This document shows positions 1 through 8,645 of a DNA stretch of 64,000 nt, one piece after another. The notes under the pieces are model-generated. The model was given only the letters and a program-made list of their open reading frames with translations, ran no database searches and had not been told where the DNA came from. Made by a program: the position numbers and the translations under genes. This stretch comes from Pedobacter metabolipauper (lineage in GTDB: Bacteria > Bacteroidota > Bacteroidia > Sphingobacteriales > Sphingobacteriaceae), in contig NZ_SNYC01000004.1 in the NCBI RefSeq assembly GCF_004362715.1, forward strand, positions 930,001 through 994,000, read 5' to 3'. Numbering within the stretch: the first letter of the stretch is position 1; each line of letters opens with the position of its first letter.

Positions 1-1049
1 TAAATGGGCCAACGTTACTGATTTTTATGCTTGCGTTCTTTTTTACTACATCGGTAATGCCCAATAAGGAATACCGTTTTTGGGTAGCATTGAATGGATT
101 TGTCGTTGCTTCCTTATTAACGGTAGAATATTATTTTCCTGAACTGGTAAAGAATTCGTATGCCAGCCGGAGCGGATATTTTGTGGATACCGGGTTTTCT
201 TATTTGGTGATCATGACGATCATCTCTATTATCCTTACCTATATCCGGAAGAGCTATGAGGCTGAAAAAAATAATTCCTTAAAGAAATCGATTGCTTTGG
301 AGCAGGCTAATGAGTCAAAGACGAAACTACTTTCTATTTTGTCCCACGATATGAGATCGCCCTTAAATTCTATCCAGAGTTTTCTGGAGGTATTGATCGA
401 TTACGATTTGAATGAGGATGAGAAGAAGTCCATTACGGCCAGTTTGCTCAATGAAACTAAAAATACCCAAACGATGCTGGTGAATTTGTTGTCCTGGACT
501 AAGTCACAAATGGAGACAGGCCTTAAGGTGAACCGTTTTGAACTGAATGGCTTTGAGACCTTAAAGGTTACAATTGATATCCAGCAGACTGCTGCCCTTG
601 AAAAGTTAATCAGCATCAGGAATGAAATAGACCCCGGACTGTTCTTGTTTGCAGATGCGGATATGCTGAAGCTGGTATTTAGAAACGTAGTTAATAATGC
701 CATCAAGTTTACACGGTCTGGCGGAGAAATTGTTTTAAGCAGCAGAGCGGATGTTGATTATCACGTATTGATCATTGCCGATAATGGTATTGGTATTTCT
801 GCGGCGAAACAACCCTATGTTTTTTCACTGGACATTACGTCTACCTATGGTACCAAACATGAGAAGGGAGTTGGACTTGGGTTGTTATTGTGCAAAGAGT
901 ATATGGAGGTTCAGGGTGGTAAGATTTCTTTTGAAAGCAAGGAAGGTGTGGGGACTGTATTTTATTTGAGTTTTCCGGTAGCTGATCTGCAGGTAAATCC
1001 GGCTGATCCTGAAGATGAGGCGTATTCAGATCAAAAACTACAAGGTTAG
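1..1049 (+). CDS. Sensor histidine kinase, 5' end cut by the window
   Basis: The frame is open to the left edge, so the true start lies outside the window; the first visible Met is at 27. Visible from there: two or three hydrophobic segments (about residues 1-10, 22-38 and 57-73), a short linker helix, then a HisKA domain with the phospho-acceptor His in LSILSHDMRSPLNS (H107 counted from that Met). A HATPase_c domain follows, with an N-box (NVVNNAIKF), a G1 box (ADNGIGIS) and a G2 box (KGVGLGLLL). It should autophosphorylate and pass phosphate to a response regulator that is not in the window. There is no receiver domain and the C-terminus is short and acidic. The signal sensed cannot be told. 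It lies 369 bp before susC on the same strand, and a regulatory link is only a guess. Confidence 0.9.
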   Translation, partial: NGPTLLIFMLAFFFTTSVMPNKEYRFWVALNGFVVASLLTVEYYFPELVKNSYASRSGYFVDTGFSYLVIMTIISIILTYIRKSYEAEKNNSLKKSIALEQANESKTKLLSILSHDMRSPLNSIQSFLEVLIDYDLNEDEKKSITASLLNETKNTQTMLVNLLSWTKSQMETGLKVNRFELNGFETLKVTIDIQQTAALEKLISIRNEIDPGLFLFADADMLKLVFRNVVNNAIKFTRSGGEIVLSSRADVDYHVLIIADNGIGISAAKQPYVFSLDITSTYGTKHEKGVGLGLLLCKEYMEVQGGKISFESKEGVGTVFYLSFPVADLQVNPADPEDEAYSDQKLQG

Positions 1050-1113
1050 GATAGAATACAAGAACAATGCCATGGTATTTCTGTTTCGTAACATTTAAGA
1101 TACATAAACTTGT

Positions 1114-1158
1114 TTTGTAAAAAACATTGGGTTAACACGTAATTTATATTTATAATTG
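1114..1158 (+). promoter_or_regulatory. Candidate susC promoter
   Basis: Two overlapping readings of the Bacteroidota consensus TTTG-N19-TANNTTTG exist here: TTTG at 1114 with TAATTTAT at 1140 (spacer 22), and TTG at 1127 with TATAATTG at 1151 (spacer 21). Each has mismatches, so this is a weak call. Either would give a leader of roughly 250 nt. Confidence 0.3.
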
Positions 1159-1198
1159 TTTTTGAAAAAACGTTTTAGTTCACCTAAAAAGCTACAAC

Positions 1199-1336
1199 AT
1201 GACCAAAACTTCTACACCACTAACCAAATTATCCCCTCACGCTGAAGATGTTATGTTTGTATTTAAACCGAAAATATGCGGTTTAATGGAATTTAATACT
1301 GGTTTTTCAGACATGCCCTTATTAAATTTTATTTAA
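1199..1336 (+). other. Possible 45-aa leader ORF before susC
   Basis: ATG at 1199 opens 45 codons ending in TAA at 1334-1336. The predicted peptide starts MTKTSTPLTKLSPHAEDV and has no signal peptide or known motif that I recognise. The 8-bp stem at 1263-1286 lies within it. It ends 82 nt before the susC start. An open frame of this length can arise by chance in such sequence, so this is a candidate only. Confidence 0.2.
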
Positions 1337-1418
1337 CGCTGTTTTACACCACCAAAACTGGCTCTACGAGAAAACCAACCATAATTAACTAAATCGTTTT
1401 ATTAACAAACAAACAAAC

Positions 1419-4400
1419 ATGAACAAAAAGTTTACTAGACTTATTAGCCTAAGTCTTACCAAGCGGGGAAATGCTTTCAAAATTATGGCATGTACCCTGG
1501 CTGTCGGTTTGACATTAGAAGGACAGGCTGCTGCATTGAATGTAAATTCGGGCAATTCAAAAGCGACTGTTTCAGTGAAGATTAAAGCGGACATTGTTGT
1601 ACGTGGTATTATTAAGGATGAAACAGGTTCTCCTTTACCAGGTGCTGGTGTTAAAGTAAAAGGGATGTCTACCACCGCTTCGGCAGACGTAAATGGTGCC
1701 TTCCAAATTACGGTGCCAAATCAACAAGCCATTCTTGTGATCTCTTATGTTGGATACGATCCATTAGAGGTGACTGTTGGAACTCAAACTGCAATTACTG
1801 TTCAATTGAAGCCTACGGGTAACAACCTTGAAGAGGTTGCTGTTGTGGCCTTCGGTACACAAAAGAAAGAAAGCTTAGTTGGTGCGCAATCTTCTGTTAA
1901 AGCTTCTGAGCTTAGACAACCGGTTGCGAACATCAGTTCTATGCTTGCGGGTAGAATTCCAGGACTTGTTGCGGTAACCCGTAACGGTGAGCCAGGTTCT
2001 GACCAGGCTGATATCTGGATCCGTGGTATTTCTAACATTGGTGGTGACCGTAACCCGCTTATCGTGGTTGATGGTGTGCCTAACCGTCCGATCAACGGAT
2101 TAGCTCCTCAGGACATTGAGTCATTCACTATTCTAAAGGATGCTGCTGCTACTGCCGTTTATGGTATTCGTGGTGCAAACGGTGTAATCCTTGTAATTAC
2201 TAAACAAGGTAAAGTAGGAACTCCTCAAATTACGGTAGATTATTACCAGGGTTTGACTACGTTTACTAAAAAACCTGAGCTAATTGACGGTGTTGACTAC
2301 ATGAACTTAGCGAATGAAGCTAGTATGACTGAGTTTATCCGTACTAAAAACACAGGAACTTTTACACCAAGATATTCTCAGGATATCATTAATAAAACTG
2401 CATCTGGTGTAGATCCAATTCTTTATCCAAATGTAAACTGGTTAGACGAGATCTTTAAAGACTTCGGACAGAACCGTACCGCAAATGCGAATCTTTCTGG
2501 TGGTGTTCAAAATGCACGTTACTACGTGTCTTTGGGATACTATGATGAAACTGGTTTGTTAAAAACTGATGATAGTCAATCTTTTAACTCGACTCAGAAA
2601 TTCTCAAGATACAATGTGAGTACAAATTTAGACTGGGACCTTACGGGTACTACTAAATTGGCTTTAGGTATCAGAGGTGTTTTACAACAGGGAAATAACC
2701 CGGGTACAGAAACTGCTTCGGGTCTTTTTAACCAGGCTTTCCAAATTAACCCGGTTTCTTTCCCGGTTGTTTATCCAAACGGAACCATTCCAGGAATCTC
2801 CGGACAAGGTGATCAACGGAATCCATATGCGGATTTAACAAGAAGAGGGTATCGTACCAATTATACGAACCAGGTTTTCTCTAACTTACGTTTAACGCAG
2901 GATTTGAAGTTCTTAACTCAAGGGTTGAGCGCGACAGCTATGTTCTCTTTCGATGCGACTAACTCTAATGCGATTAACCGTAATAAGAGAGAGAGTACGT
3001 TTTATATCAGTCCAAATGATCCATATAATGCTGATGGAAGTTACAAATACCTTCAGACTTTTACTGGTCAGAACTTCTTAGGTTATGCGTTGGGAAACAG
3101 TGGTGATAAAAAACTTTATGGAGAGATCGCTTTAAATTACCAGAGAGATTTTGGTAAGCACTCGGTATCTGGTTTGTTGATCTACAACCAAAATGATAAC
3201 ATCAATGCTTTTGGTGGTAACTTTACCTTGTCTATTCCTTACAGAATGCATGGTGTTGCTGCCCGTGCAAGCTACGGTTATGACAACCGTTACTTTGCTG
3301 AGTTTAGTGTAGGTTACAATGGTTCTGAGAACTTTGCTCCGGACAGACGTTACGGTACATTCCCTGCATTCGGTTTAGGTTATATCCTATCCAACGAGAA
3401 ATTCTTTGAGAACCTAAAAAACACTTTCCAATTGGTTAAATTCAGATATTCTGATGGTAAAGTTGGTAGTGGTGGTAGTTCATCAGGCTATGCTGGTGCT
3501 GAGGGAGATCGTTTTTACTATTTAACTAAAGTTGGTAGTGCAAACGGTTACTCATTTGGTTTAAGCAGAGCTGGTGTTGCTGGTTTGAATGTTACCGCTT
3601 ATGGTGTTGACGTTTCATGGGCAGAAAGTCGTAAACAAGATTTAGGTTTTGAATTGAAAACTTTAAACAGCAACCTATCACTTATTGTTGATGTATTTAA
3701 AGAACACAGAACTGGTATCTTCTTAGGTAGAGGTTTGGTTCCTAACTACATCGGTTTGGTTTCTACTCCATCAGGTAACTTAGGTGAAACAGAGAATAAA
3801 GGTATTGATGGTACTGTAGAATACAGTGCTAAATTTTCTTCTGATTTTGACATTACCTTCAGAGCGAACTATACTTACAACAAAGATAAAATCATTGAAA
3901 ATGACCAGGCACCAACCAAATTTCCATGGATGGAGCTAAGAGGACATAACATCCTTGCACGTACAGGATATATTGCAGACGGTCTATTTGTTGATCAGGC
4001 GCAGATTGATGCGAGTGCAAAACAATTTGGTACTTTATTGCCAGGTGATATTAAATACAAGGATTTAAATGGTGATGGTGTAATTGATGCATTTGACCGT
4101 ACGATCATCGGACGTGGAGATGTACCTGCTTCTATTTATGGATTTGGTTTTGCCAGCAGATATAAAGGTTTTGAACTGTCTGCATTTTTCCAGGGACAAC
4201 ACAATGCTGAGATTGCCTTAGGTGGTGAAGCAATGACTCCATTTACTGGTTCTGGTGGTCAGAGTAACTTACACTCTATTGCTAATGACCGCTGGACTGT
4301 TGATAATCCTCGTCAGGATGCATTTTTCCCAAGGTTATCTTATGGTGTTAATAACAACAACTTCCAAACGAGTACATTCTGGTTACGTGATATCAGTTAT

Positions 4401-4607
4401 ATCCGTTTGAAAGACGTTCAGTTTGGTTATACTTTTAGTAAAGGAGTTAAACAAGTTGGCATTAAAAAACTAAGAATTTACGCTATTGGATATAATGTGT
4501 TTACAATTAGTGACTTTAAAATCTGGGATCCAGAATTAGCATCTAATAATGGTACCAGATACCCATTGATCTCTACGTACTCACTTGGTTTAACAGCTAA
4601 CTTTTAA
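1419..4607 (+). CDS. SusC/RagA-family TonB-linked outer-membrane transporter
   Basis: A 1062-residue outer-membrane beta-barrel that imports a large substrate using TonB energy, working as the pore beneath a SusD lid. After a long signal region (about residues 1-38) there is a CarboxypepD_reg-like beta domain (about 60-132; VRGIIKDETGSPLPGAGV), then the plug with the family signature VDGVP...DIESFTILKDAAATAVYG (about 222-255), then the barrel ending in the aromatic C-terminus LGLTANF. Length is typical. The susD partner begins 5 bp after the stop, so the two are one operon. Codons are strongly biased (GGT, CGT, GTT, TCT, AAC) compared with neighbours, consistent with high expression. No glycoside hydrolase lies nearby; the downstream genes look like metallopeptidases. 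Substrate is not determinable from sequence. Confidence 0.96.
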   Translation: MNKKFTRLISLSLTKRGNAFKIMACTLAVGLTLEGQAAALNVNSGNSKATVSVKIKADIVVRGIIKDETGSPLPGAGVKVKGMSTTASADVNGAFQITVPNQQAILVISYVGYDPLEVTVGTQTAITVQLKPTGNNLEEVAVVAFGTQKKESLVGAQSSVKASELRQPVANISSMLAGRIPGLVAVTRNGEPGSDQADIWIRGISNIGGDRNPLIVVDGVPNRPINGLAPQDIESFTILKDAAATAVYGIRGANGVILVITKQGKVGTPQITVDYYQGLTTFTKKPELIDGVDYMNLANEASMTEFIRTKNTGTFTPRYSQDIINKTASGVDPILYPNVNWLDEIFKDFGQNRTANANLSGGVQNARYYVSLGYYDETGLLKTDDSQSFNSTQKFSRYNVSTNLDWDLTGTTKLALGIRGVLQQGNNPGTETASGLFNQAFQINPVSFPVVYPNGTIPGISGQGDQRNPYADLTRRGYRTNYTNQVFSNLRLTQDLKFLTQGLSATAMFSFDATNSNAINRNKRESTFYISPNDPYNADGSYKYLQTFTGQNFLGYALGNSGDKKLYGEIALNYQRDFGKHSVSGLLIYNQNDNINAFGGNFTLSIPYRMHGVAARASYGYDNRYFAEFSVGYNGSENFAPDRRYGTFPAFGLGYILSNEKFFENLKNTFQLVKFRYSDGKVGSGGSSSGYAGAEGDRFYYLTKVGSANGYSFGLSRAGVAGLNVTAYGVDVSWAESRKQDLGFELKTLNSNLSLIVDVFKEHRTGIFLGRGLVPNYIGLVSTPSGNLGETENKGIDGTVEYSAKFSSDFDITFRANYTYNKDKIIENDQAPTKFPWMELRGHNILARTGYIADGLFVDQAQIDASAKQFGTLLPGDIKYKDLNGDGVIDAFDRTIIGRGDVPASIYGFGFASRYKGFELSAFFQGQHNAEIALGGEAMTPFTGSGGQSNLHSIANDRWTVDNPRQDAFFPRLSYGVNNNNFQTSTFWLRDISYIRLKDVQFGYTFSKGVKQVGIKKLRIYAIGYNVFTISDFKIWDPELASNNGTRYPLISTYSLGLTANF

Positions 4608-4612
4608 TTATT

Positions 4613-6442
4613 ATGAAGAAAATATATATATATGCGATAGCAGCCCTGTTTGTTACAGGGAACTATGGCTGCAAAAAATTTCTTGAGCAGGTTCCCAATG
4701 ACCGTCTGACTTTTGATGAATCTTTTGCAACAAGATCTACCGTTGAACAATTATTGGCAAACGTTTACTCTACTTTACCTGATGAAATGCAGCAGCGTTT
4801 TCCTGCCAATGGAAATACTGCCGGCGCATGGACTGGTGCTTCTGATGAAGCTAACTATACTTTACCGAGTAGTTTCTCTAACAACATCAACAGTGGTAAC
4901 TGGGATGCTACAACAGGTCAGGTGAATACCATGTGGCAATTATACTACAGAGGTATCCAGGCTTCAAGTAACTTTATGGCCAATGTTGGTAAATGTACCG
5001 ACTGTAACAATAACGGTGTTGATTTAGTATCCCGTTACAGAGCTGAAGCCAAAGGGATTCGTGCGATCTATTATTACTACCTGCTTCGTCAATACGGACC
5101 ACTTGTTTTATTAGGAAATGATCCAATTGCTGCTGATGCGCCAATTTCTGCGATCAGTAAACCACGCAGTACTTTTGACGAGTGTGTTGATTATATTGTT
5201 GCTGAATTAGACGGTGCTGCTGAAGGCCTGCCTGCATTGCCTCAGGGTGACAGCGATTATGGTCACGTAAACAAAGCGGTACTTCATGCTTACAAAATCC
5301 AGGTATTGTTAACTGCTGCAAGTCCGTTGTTTAATGGAAATACTGCTTATGCAGACTTCAAAAATGCGGATGGAACACAATTGGTTAGCCAAACTGTGAG
5401 TACTGCAAAATGGACAAGAGCTGCTGCAGCGGCAAAATCGTTCATTACTACGTATCCAAACTATAGTTTATTCAAAAAAACAGGTACTGCTCCGGCAGGT
5501 GTAGACCAGACTCTTTATAACGCATTCCTTGCTGTTCGCGATGTGATGTTAACGGACTGGAATTCTGAGGTTATTTTTGCTAAACCAAATGCGGATATTA
5601 CCAATCTTGGTTACAACATGAGTCCAAACCATAACAATGGTAGCGGTGGTGATAAAGGCGGATCTTTCCTTTCTGCATCTCAGCAATTGGTTGAAGCTTA
5701 TTTCATGGCTAATGGTAAACCAACTACTGATAATACTTCTGGATTTACCAGAACTGGATTTACAGATTATAAAGCTCCTGATGATAACATCATTAGATCG
5801 GTACAAAATATGTATGTAGGCAGAGAAGCTCGTTTTTATGCTGGTATTACCTATACTAACCGTAAATGGATCAATCCGAATACAACGCTTGTAACCAGTT
5901 TTGAATTTAACGGTAACGCAGGTAAAAGTTCCATTGGTAATGATGATTATTCATCTACAGGATATACCCAACGTAAAAACTTAGGTTTAAGCGGATGGTC
6001 TACCGGTGGAAGAACAAACATCTTTATCCGTTTGTCTGAGATCTATCTGGACTATGTTGAGGCGGCTTATGAAGCTAACCCTTCAGATCCTGATGTTTTG
6101 GTTTACTTAAACCTGATCAGAGAACGTGCTGGTATTCCTCAGTATGGTACTGGTGCAAATGCACTTCCGGTTCCAGCGGATCTTCGTGCGGCGATCAGAC
6201 TAGAGAGACAAGTTGAACTTGCTTTCGAATCTCACCGTTATTTCGATACCAGAAGATGGAAAATTGCAGCGACAACAGATAAATTCATCAATGGCCTTGA
6301 CATTACAAAAAATGCGGCTACTGGATTTTATAACATTGTTCAGCAAGAATCAAGGGTATTTGATGCGAAACATTACTTATGGCCTATACCAAACGGTGAG
6401 ATCCAGAAAGTTCCTTTGTTGGTTCAAAACCCAGGATGGTAA
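4613..6442 (+). CDS. SusD/RagB-family substrate-binding lipoprotein
   Basis: A 609-residue surface lipoprotein that binds substrate and hands it to the SusC barrel. It has a lipoprotein signal with Cys20 as the probable acylated residue (after TGNYG), followed by the family-typical CKKFLEQVPNDRLT. TPR-like helices carry the usual pattern (TMWQLYYRGIQASSNF; AEAKGIRAIYYYYLLRQYG), and the C-terminal RagB/SusD part includes LNLIRERAGIPQY and FESHRYFDTRRW. It sits 5 bp behind susC, and a strong hairpin follows its stop. Like susC it uses a highly biased codon set. The ligand is unknown. Confidence 0.96.
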   Translation: MKKIYIYAIAALFVTGNYGCKKFLEQVPNDRLTFDESFATRSTVEQLLANVYSTLPDEMQQRFPANGNTAGAWTGASDEANYTLPSSFSNNINSGNWDATTGQVNTMWQLYYRGIQASSNFMANVGKCTDCNNNGVDLVSRYRAEAKGIRAIYYYYLLRQYGPLVLLGNDPIAADAPISAISKPRSTFDECVDYIVAELDGAAEGLPALPQGDSDYGHVNKAVLHAYKIQVLLTAASPLFNGNTAYADFKNADGTQLVSQTVSTAKWTRAAAAAKSFITTYPNYSLFKKTGTAPAGVDQTLYNAFLAVRDVMLTDWNSEVIFAKPNADITNLGYNMSPNHNNGSGGDKGGSFLSASQQLVEAYFMANGKPTTDNTSGFTRTGFTDYKAPDDNIIRSVQNMYVGREARFYAGITYTNRKWINPNTTLVTSFEFNGNAGKSSIGNDDYSSTGYTQRKNLGLSGWSTGGRTNIFIRLSEIYLDYVEAAYEANPSDPDVLVYLNLIRERAGIPQYGTGANALPVPADLRAAIRLERQVELAFESHRYFDTRRWKIAATTDKFINGLDITKNAATGFYNIVQQESRVFDAKHYLWPIPNGEIQKVPLLVQNPGW

Positions 6443-6464
6443 TATCCTTATAGTTTAACATTAC

Positions 6465-6507
6465 ATAAGAATAGGTTTTTTGCCAATGGCAAAAAACCTA
6501 TTCTTAT
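6465..6507. terminator. Perfect 20-bp-stem hairpin after susD
   Basis: The arms at 6465-6484 and 6488-6507 are perfectly complementary over 20 bp, with a 3-nt loop (AAT). The stem carries an internal T6/A6 run rather than a long downstream T-tract. It probably ends or protects the 3' end of the susCD transcript and allows lower expression of the downstream peptidase-like genes. Confidence 0.75.
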
Positions 6508-6562
6508 AATAAGCCGATCCTATTTCTATAAATCAACTGATAATCAACTAAATAAATCTATA

Positions 6563-7501
6563 ATGAAGAACTTTTCCCTCTTACTATGTGTGGCCATTGC
6601 ACTGACCAGCCTGGCCGCCTGTAAAAAGAAATCAACTGACGCTCCCGTTGTTACCCCTGTTGTGATTGTCCCGGAACCTGCAGGAACACCTCCAAGAACC
6701 TGGAAAGAACATTGGTTTGATCATATTCAAACGGTAAGCCGTGTGTATTATGATGCCGATCTTGCTGTTTATTATGATGGCGATGTAGACAGAACGATCT
6801 TATGGCCATTTAAGTTTATTGGCGATGTTTGGCGTTATACCAAAAAAACCTATGGCGGACATGGACCTGATCCGATATTGTATGCTATTTTTCATACCAA
6901 CAAATACAGTGGAGGACATCCGGATTATTATTTTAGCGCGTCTCATGATTACCGGAATGTTATCGATTGTGGACCAGGCCCATGGCTAACACAATCTGGG
7001 AACATTGACCTGCCTACCCATGAAATATTTCATATTGTTGAATCTGCTACCTTTGATACCAAGGGTTCTGTTGGCTTTGGTAACTATCCGAATGGAATTT
7101 GGGGTGATAGTAAATTTGCCGAAATTTTTCAGTACGATGTATACCTGGGCTTAAATATGCCGGATGAGGCTAAGAGATGGCATGATAATGTACTTAACCA
7201 AACGACTACCTTTCCGGCTCCGGGTTCTTTATGGTATAAAAACTGGCTTTTTCCATGGTATAATGAGCATGGTAAAACTCAGGTGCTTGTCGACTTCTTT
7301 AAGTTGATATCCGAGAACTTTCCGAAGAATGCAACTAATAATTATACCAGGAAACTAAATTGGGGTGAGTTTATCCATTTCTCCAGCGGTGCTGCTAAAT
7401 TTGATATGAAAGCACAGGCTACAATTGCTTTTGGATGGAATGATCAATGGGAAAGGGAATATGCGAAGGCAAAGACTGATTTTCCTAAAGTAAAATATTA
7501 A
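6563..7501 (+). CDS. Putative zinc-metallopeptidase lipoprotein (HExxH), family not recognised
   Basis: A 312-residue predicted lipoprotein: the signal peptide ends LTSLAAC, with Cys20 followed by a Lys-rich stretch and a Pro/Val linker (about 27-45). The globular part is rich in Trp, Tyr and His. H153-E154-I155-F156-H157 forms an HExxH zinc motif, and E187 in SKFAEIFQYD lies 30 residues later, where a gluzincin-type third ligand could sit. I do not recognise the family, so peptidase activity is inferred from the motif alone. It lies 120 bp after susD behind a hairpin and just upstream of a BSP-family peptidase, which suggests that both act on the substrate of the SusCD system. Confidence 0.7.
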   Translation: MKNFSLLLCVAIALTSLAACKKKSTDAPVVTPVVIVPEPAGTPPRTWKEHWFDHIQTVSRVYYDADLAVYYDGDVDRTILWPFKFIGDVWRYTKKTYGGHGPDPILYAIFHTNKYSGGHPDYYFSASHDYRNVIDCGPGPWLTQSGNIDLPTHEIFHIVESATFDTKGSVGFGNYPNGIWGDSKFAEIFQYDVYLGLNMPDEAKRWHDNVLNQTTTFPAPGSLWYKNWLFPWYNEHGKTQVLVDFFKLISENFPKNATNNYTRKLNWGEFIHFSSGAAKFDMKAQATIAFGWNDQWEREYAKAKTDFPKVKY

Positions 7502-7580
7502 ACCTACAGCAGATTTGTTAGTCTAATTTCTAATATAATCTCAAAATCAACATACACACAAATAAACAACAATCAAACGA

Positions 7581-8540
7581 ATGAAAAAATCACTTCTTCT
7601 GATCGGTATGCTGGGCTGCATCATCAATGCTTCTGCCCAGGATCTCGAAACTGTTAAAAAGGACCGTTACACGCTAAACATCATTAATAAGAATGATCAG
7701 CTGAAGGACGACCTTAAAAAGGATCTTACAGATGCTTTTTTTAATGCTTATCCTGCATTTGCACGTGCGGACGGTTACCGTACCAAGCGCGAGGTGAATA
7801 TGGAAATTTCCAATGATTATAAAGGTACTGTTTCTGCCTCCGCAGGTACCATTCAGATTAATCGTAAATGGTTAAAAAAGAATCCTAAGCATCTTGAAAG
7901 TGTATTGCAATATCAATTGTCACGCAATTGGGTTTCTGCTGATACGATTAAGAAAGACGGATATAGCCTGGTTTTCATCAGCAAAGATCCAAATCTTGAT
8001 CTTAACGTTAAAAAAAACCTGATCGATACGTATTTTAAGATCTACCCAGTGCTGGTAGCTAAGTTCAATGACAAATCTACCAGGGATGTTCTTTTTGTTG
8101 TGGATACGGCGTATAAAGCGGTTGCTGAGGCAAGTGGCGGCCGGGTATTGTTCAGTGCCGGTTATATGAAGGCTCACCCTACGGATATTGATGTAGTTAC
8201 GCATGAAACCATGCATATTGTACAAGGTTACGGTTATAGTGCCGGTCCGGTATGGTTGACTGAAGGTATTGCTGATTATGTCAGGTTTAAATATGGTGTG
8301 GATAACGTAGGTTCTAAATGGAGTTTGCCTGCGTTTAGCGACAAACAACATTATACCAACAGTTACCGGATTACGGCAAGGTTTTTTGAGTGGATCGATA
8401 AAACTCAAAAGGCAGGCATTGTTGACGAACTGGACAAAAGCTTAAGGGCGCATACGTATAATGATGGCAGCTGGAAAGCACTTACGGGTAAAACCATTGA
8501 TGAATTATGGGCCGCTTATGCTGCTAACCCGGTGATTTAA
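7581..8540 (+). CDS. BSP-family secreted metallopeptidase with duplicated, degenerate N-terminal module
   Basis: A 319-residue secreted protein with signal peptide ending near NASAQ20. The C-terminal part fits the basic secretory protein peptidases of plants and bacteria: H208-E209-T210-M211-H212, then WLTEGIADYVRFKYG with E228 as probable third zinc ligand. Residues 27-117 and 125-216 align as a tandem duplication: KDRYTLNIINKNDQLKDDLK against KDGYSLVFISKDPNLDLNVK, and DAFFNAYPAF against DTYFKIYPVL. In the first copy the zinc motif is replaced by QYQLS (110-114), so only the second copy can be catalytic. Bacterial BSP proteins usually carry one such module. It closes the SusCD locus and is followed by a bidirectional terminator. 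Confidence 0.85.
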   Translation: MKKSLLLIGMLGCIINASAQDLETVKKDRYTLNIINKNDQLKDDLKKDLTDAFFNAYPAFARADGYRTKREVNMEISNDYKGTVSASAGTIQINRKWLKKNPKHLESVLQYQLSRNWVSADTIKKDGYSLVFISKDPNLDLNVKKNLIDTYFKIYPVLVAKFNDKSTRDVLFVVDTAYKAVAEASGGRVLFSAGYMKAHPTDIDVVTHETMHIVQGYGYSAGPVWLTEGIADYVRFKYGVDNVGSKWSLPAFSDKQHYTNSYRITARFFEWIDKTQKAGIVDELDKSLRAHTYNDGSWKALTGKTIDELWAAYAANPVI

Positions 8541-8559
8541 TCCTTGAATACTTTTTAAC

Positions 8560-8593
8560 AGAAAGGCTCCCGATATTTTTCGGGAGCCTTTCT
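8560..8593. terminator. Bidirectional terminator between the BSP peptidase gene and dxs
   Basis: A 14-bp perfect stem (8560-8573 with 8580-8593, arm AGAAAGGCTCCCGA) with loop TATTTT lies between two convergent genes. The arms end in pyrimidine- or purine-rich sequence on both strands, so it can serve both transcripts. Confidence 0.8.
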
Positions 8594-8645
8594 TGTGTAG
8601 TATACTTATTCGCCATCATTGAACGTGGCTACAGGTTTGCTTTAA

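Larger units (their letters stand above)
1050..1418. other. Leader and intergenic region upstream of susC
   Basis: This AT-rich spacer of 369 bp holds no long gene. It contains promoter-like boxes at 1114-1158, a small hairpin TTTTAG/CTAAAA near 1173-1189, and a better stem at 1263-1286 (TTAAACCG, 8-nt loop, CGGTTTAA). A 45-codon open frame runs from ATG 1199 to TAA 1336 and spans that stem. Long structured leaders are common before susC genes. No sigma/anti-sigma (FecI/FecR) gene pair is present. Whether the hairpins or the short frame regulate susC is unknown. Confidence 0.5.

Noticed and set aside
7920..8408. Long open frame on the minus strand inside the BSP peptidase gene
   Set aside because: It is an antisense shadow: the plus frame carries a signal peptide and BSP motifs while the minus frame shows no known domain.
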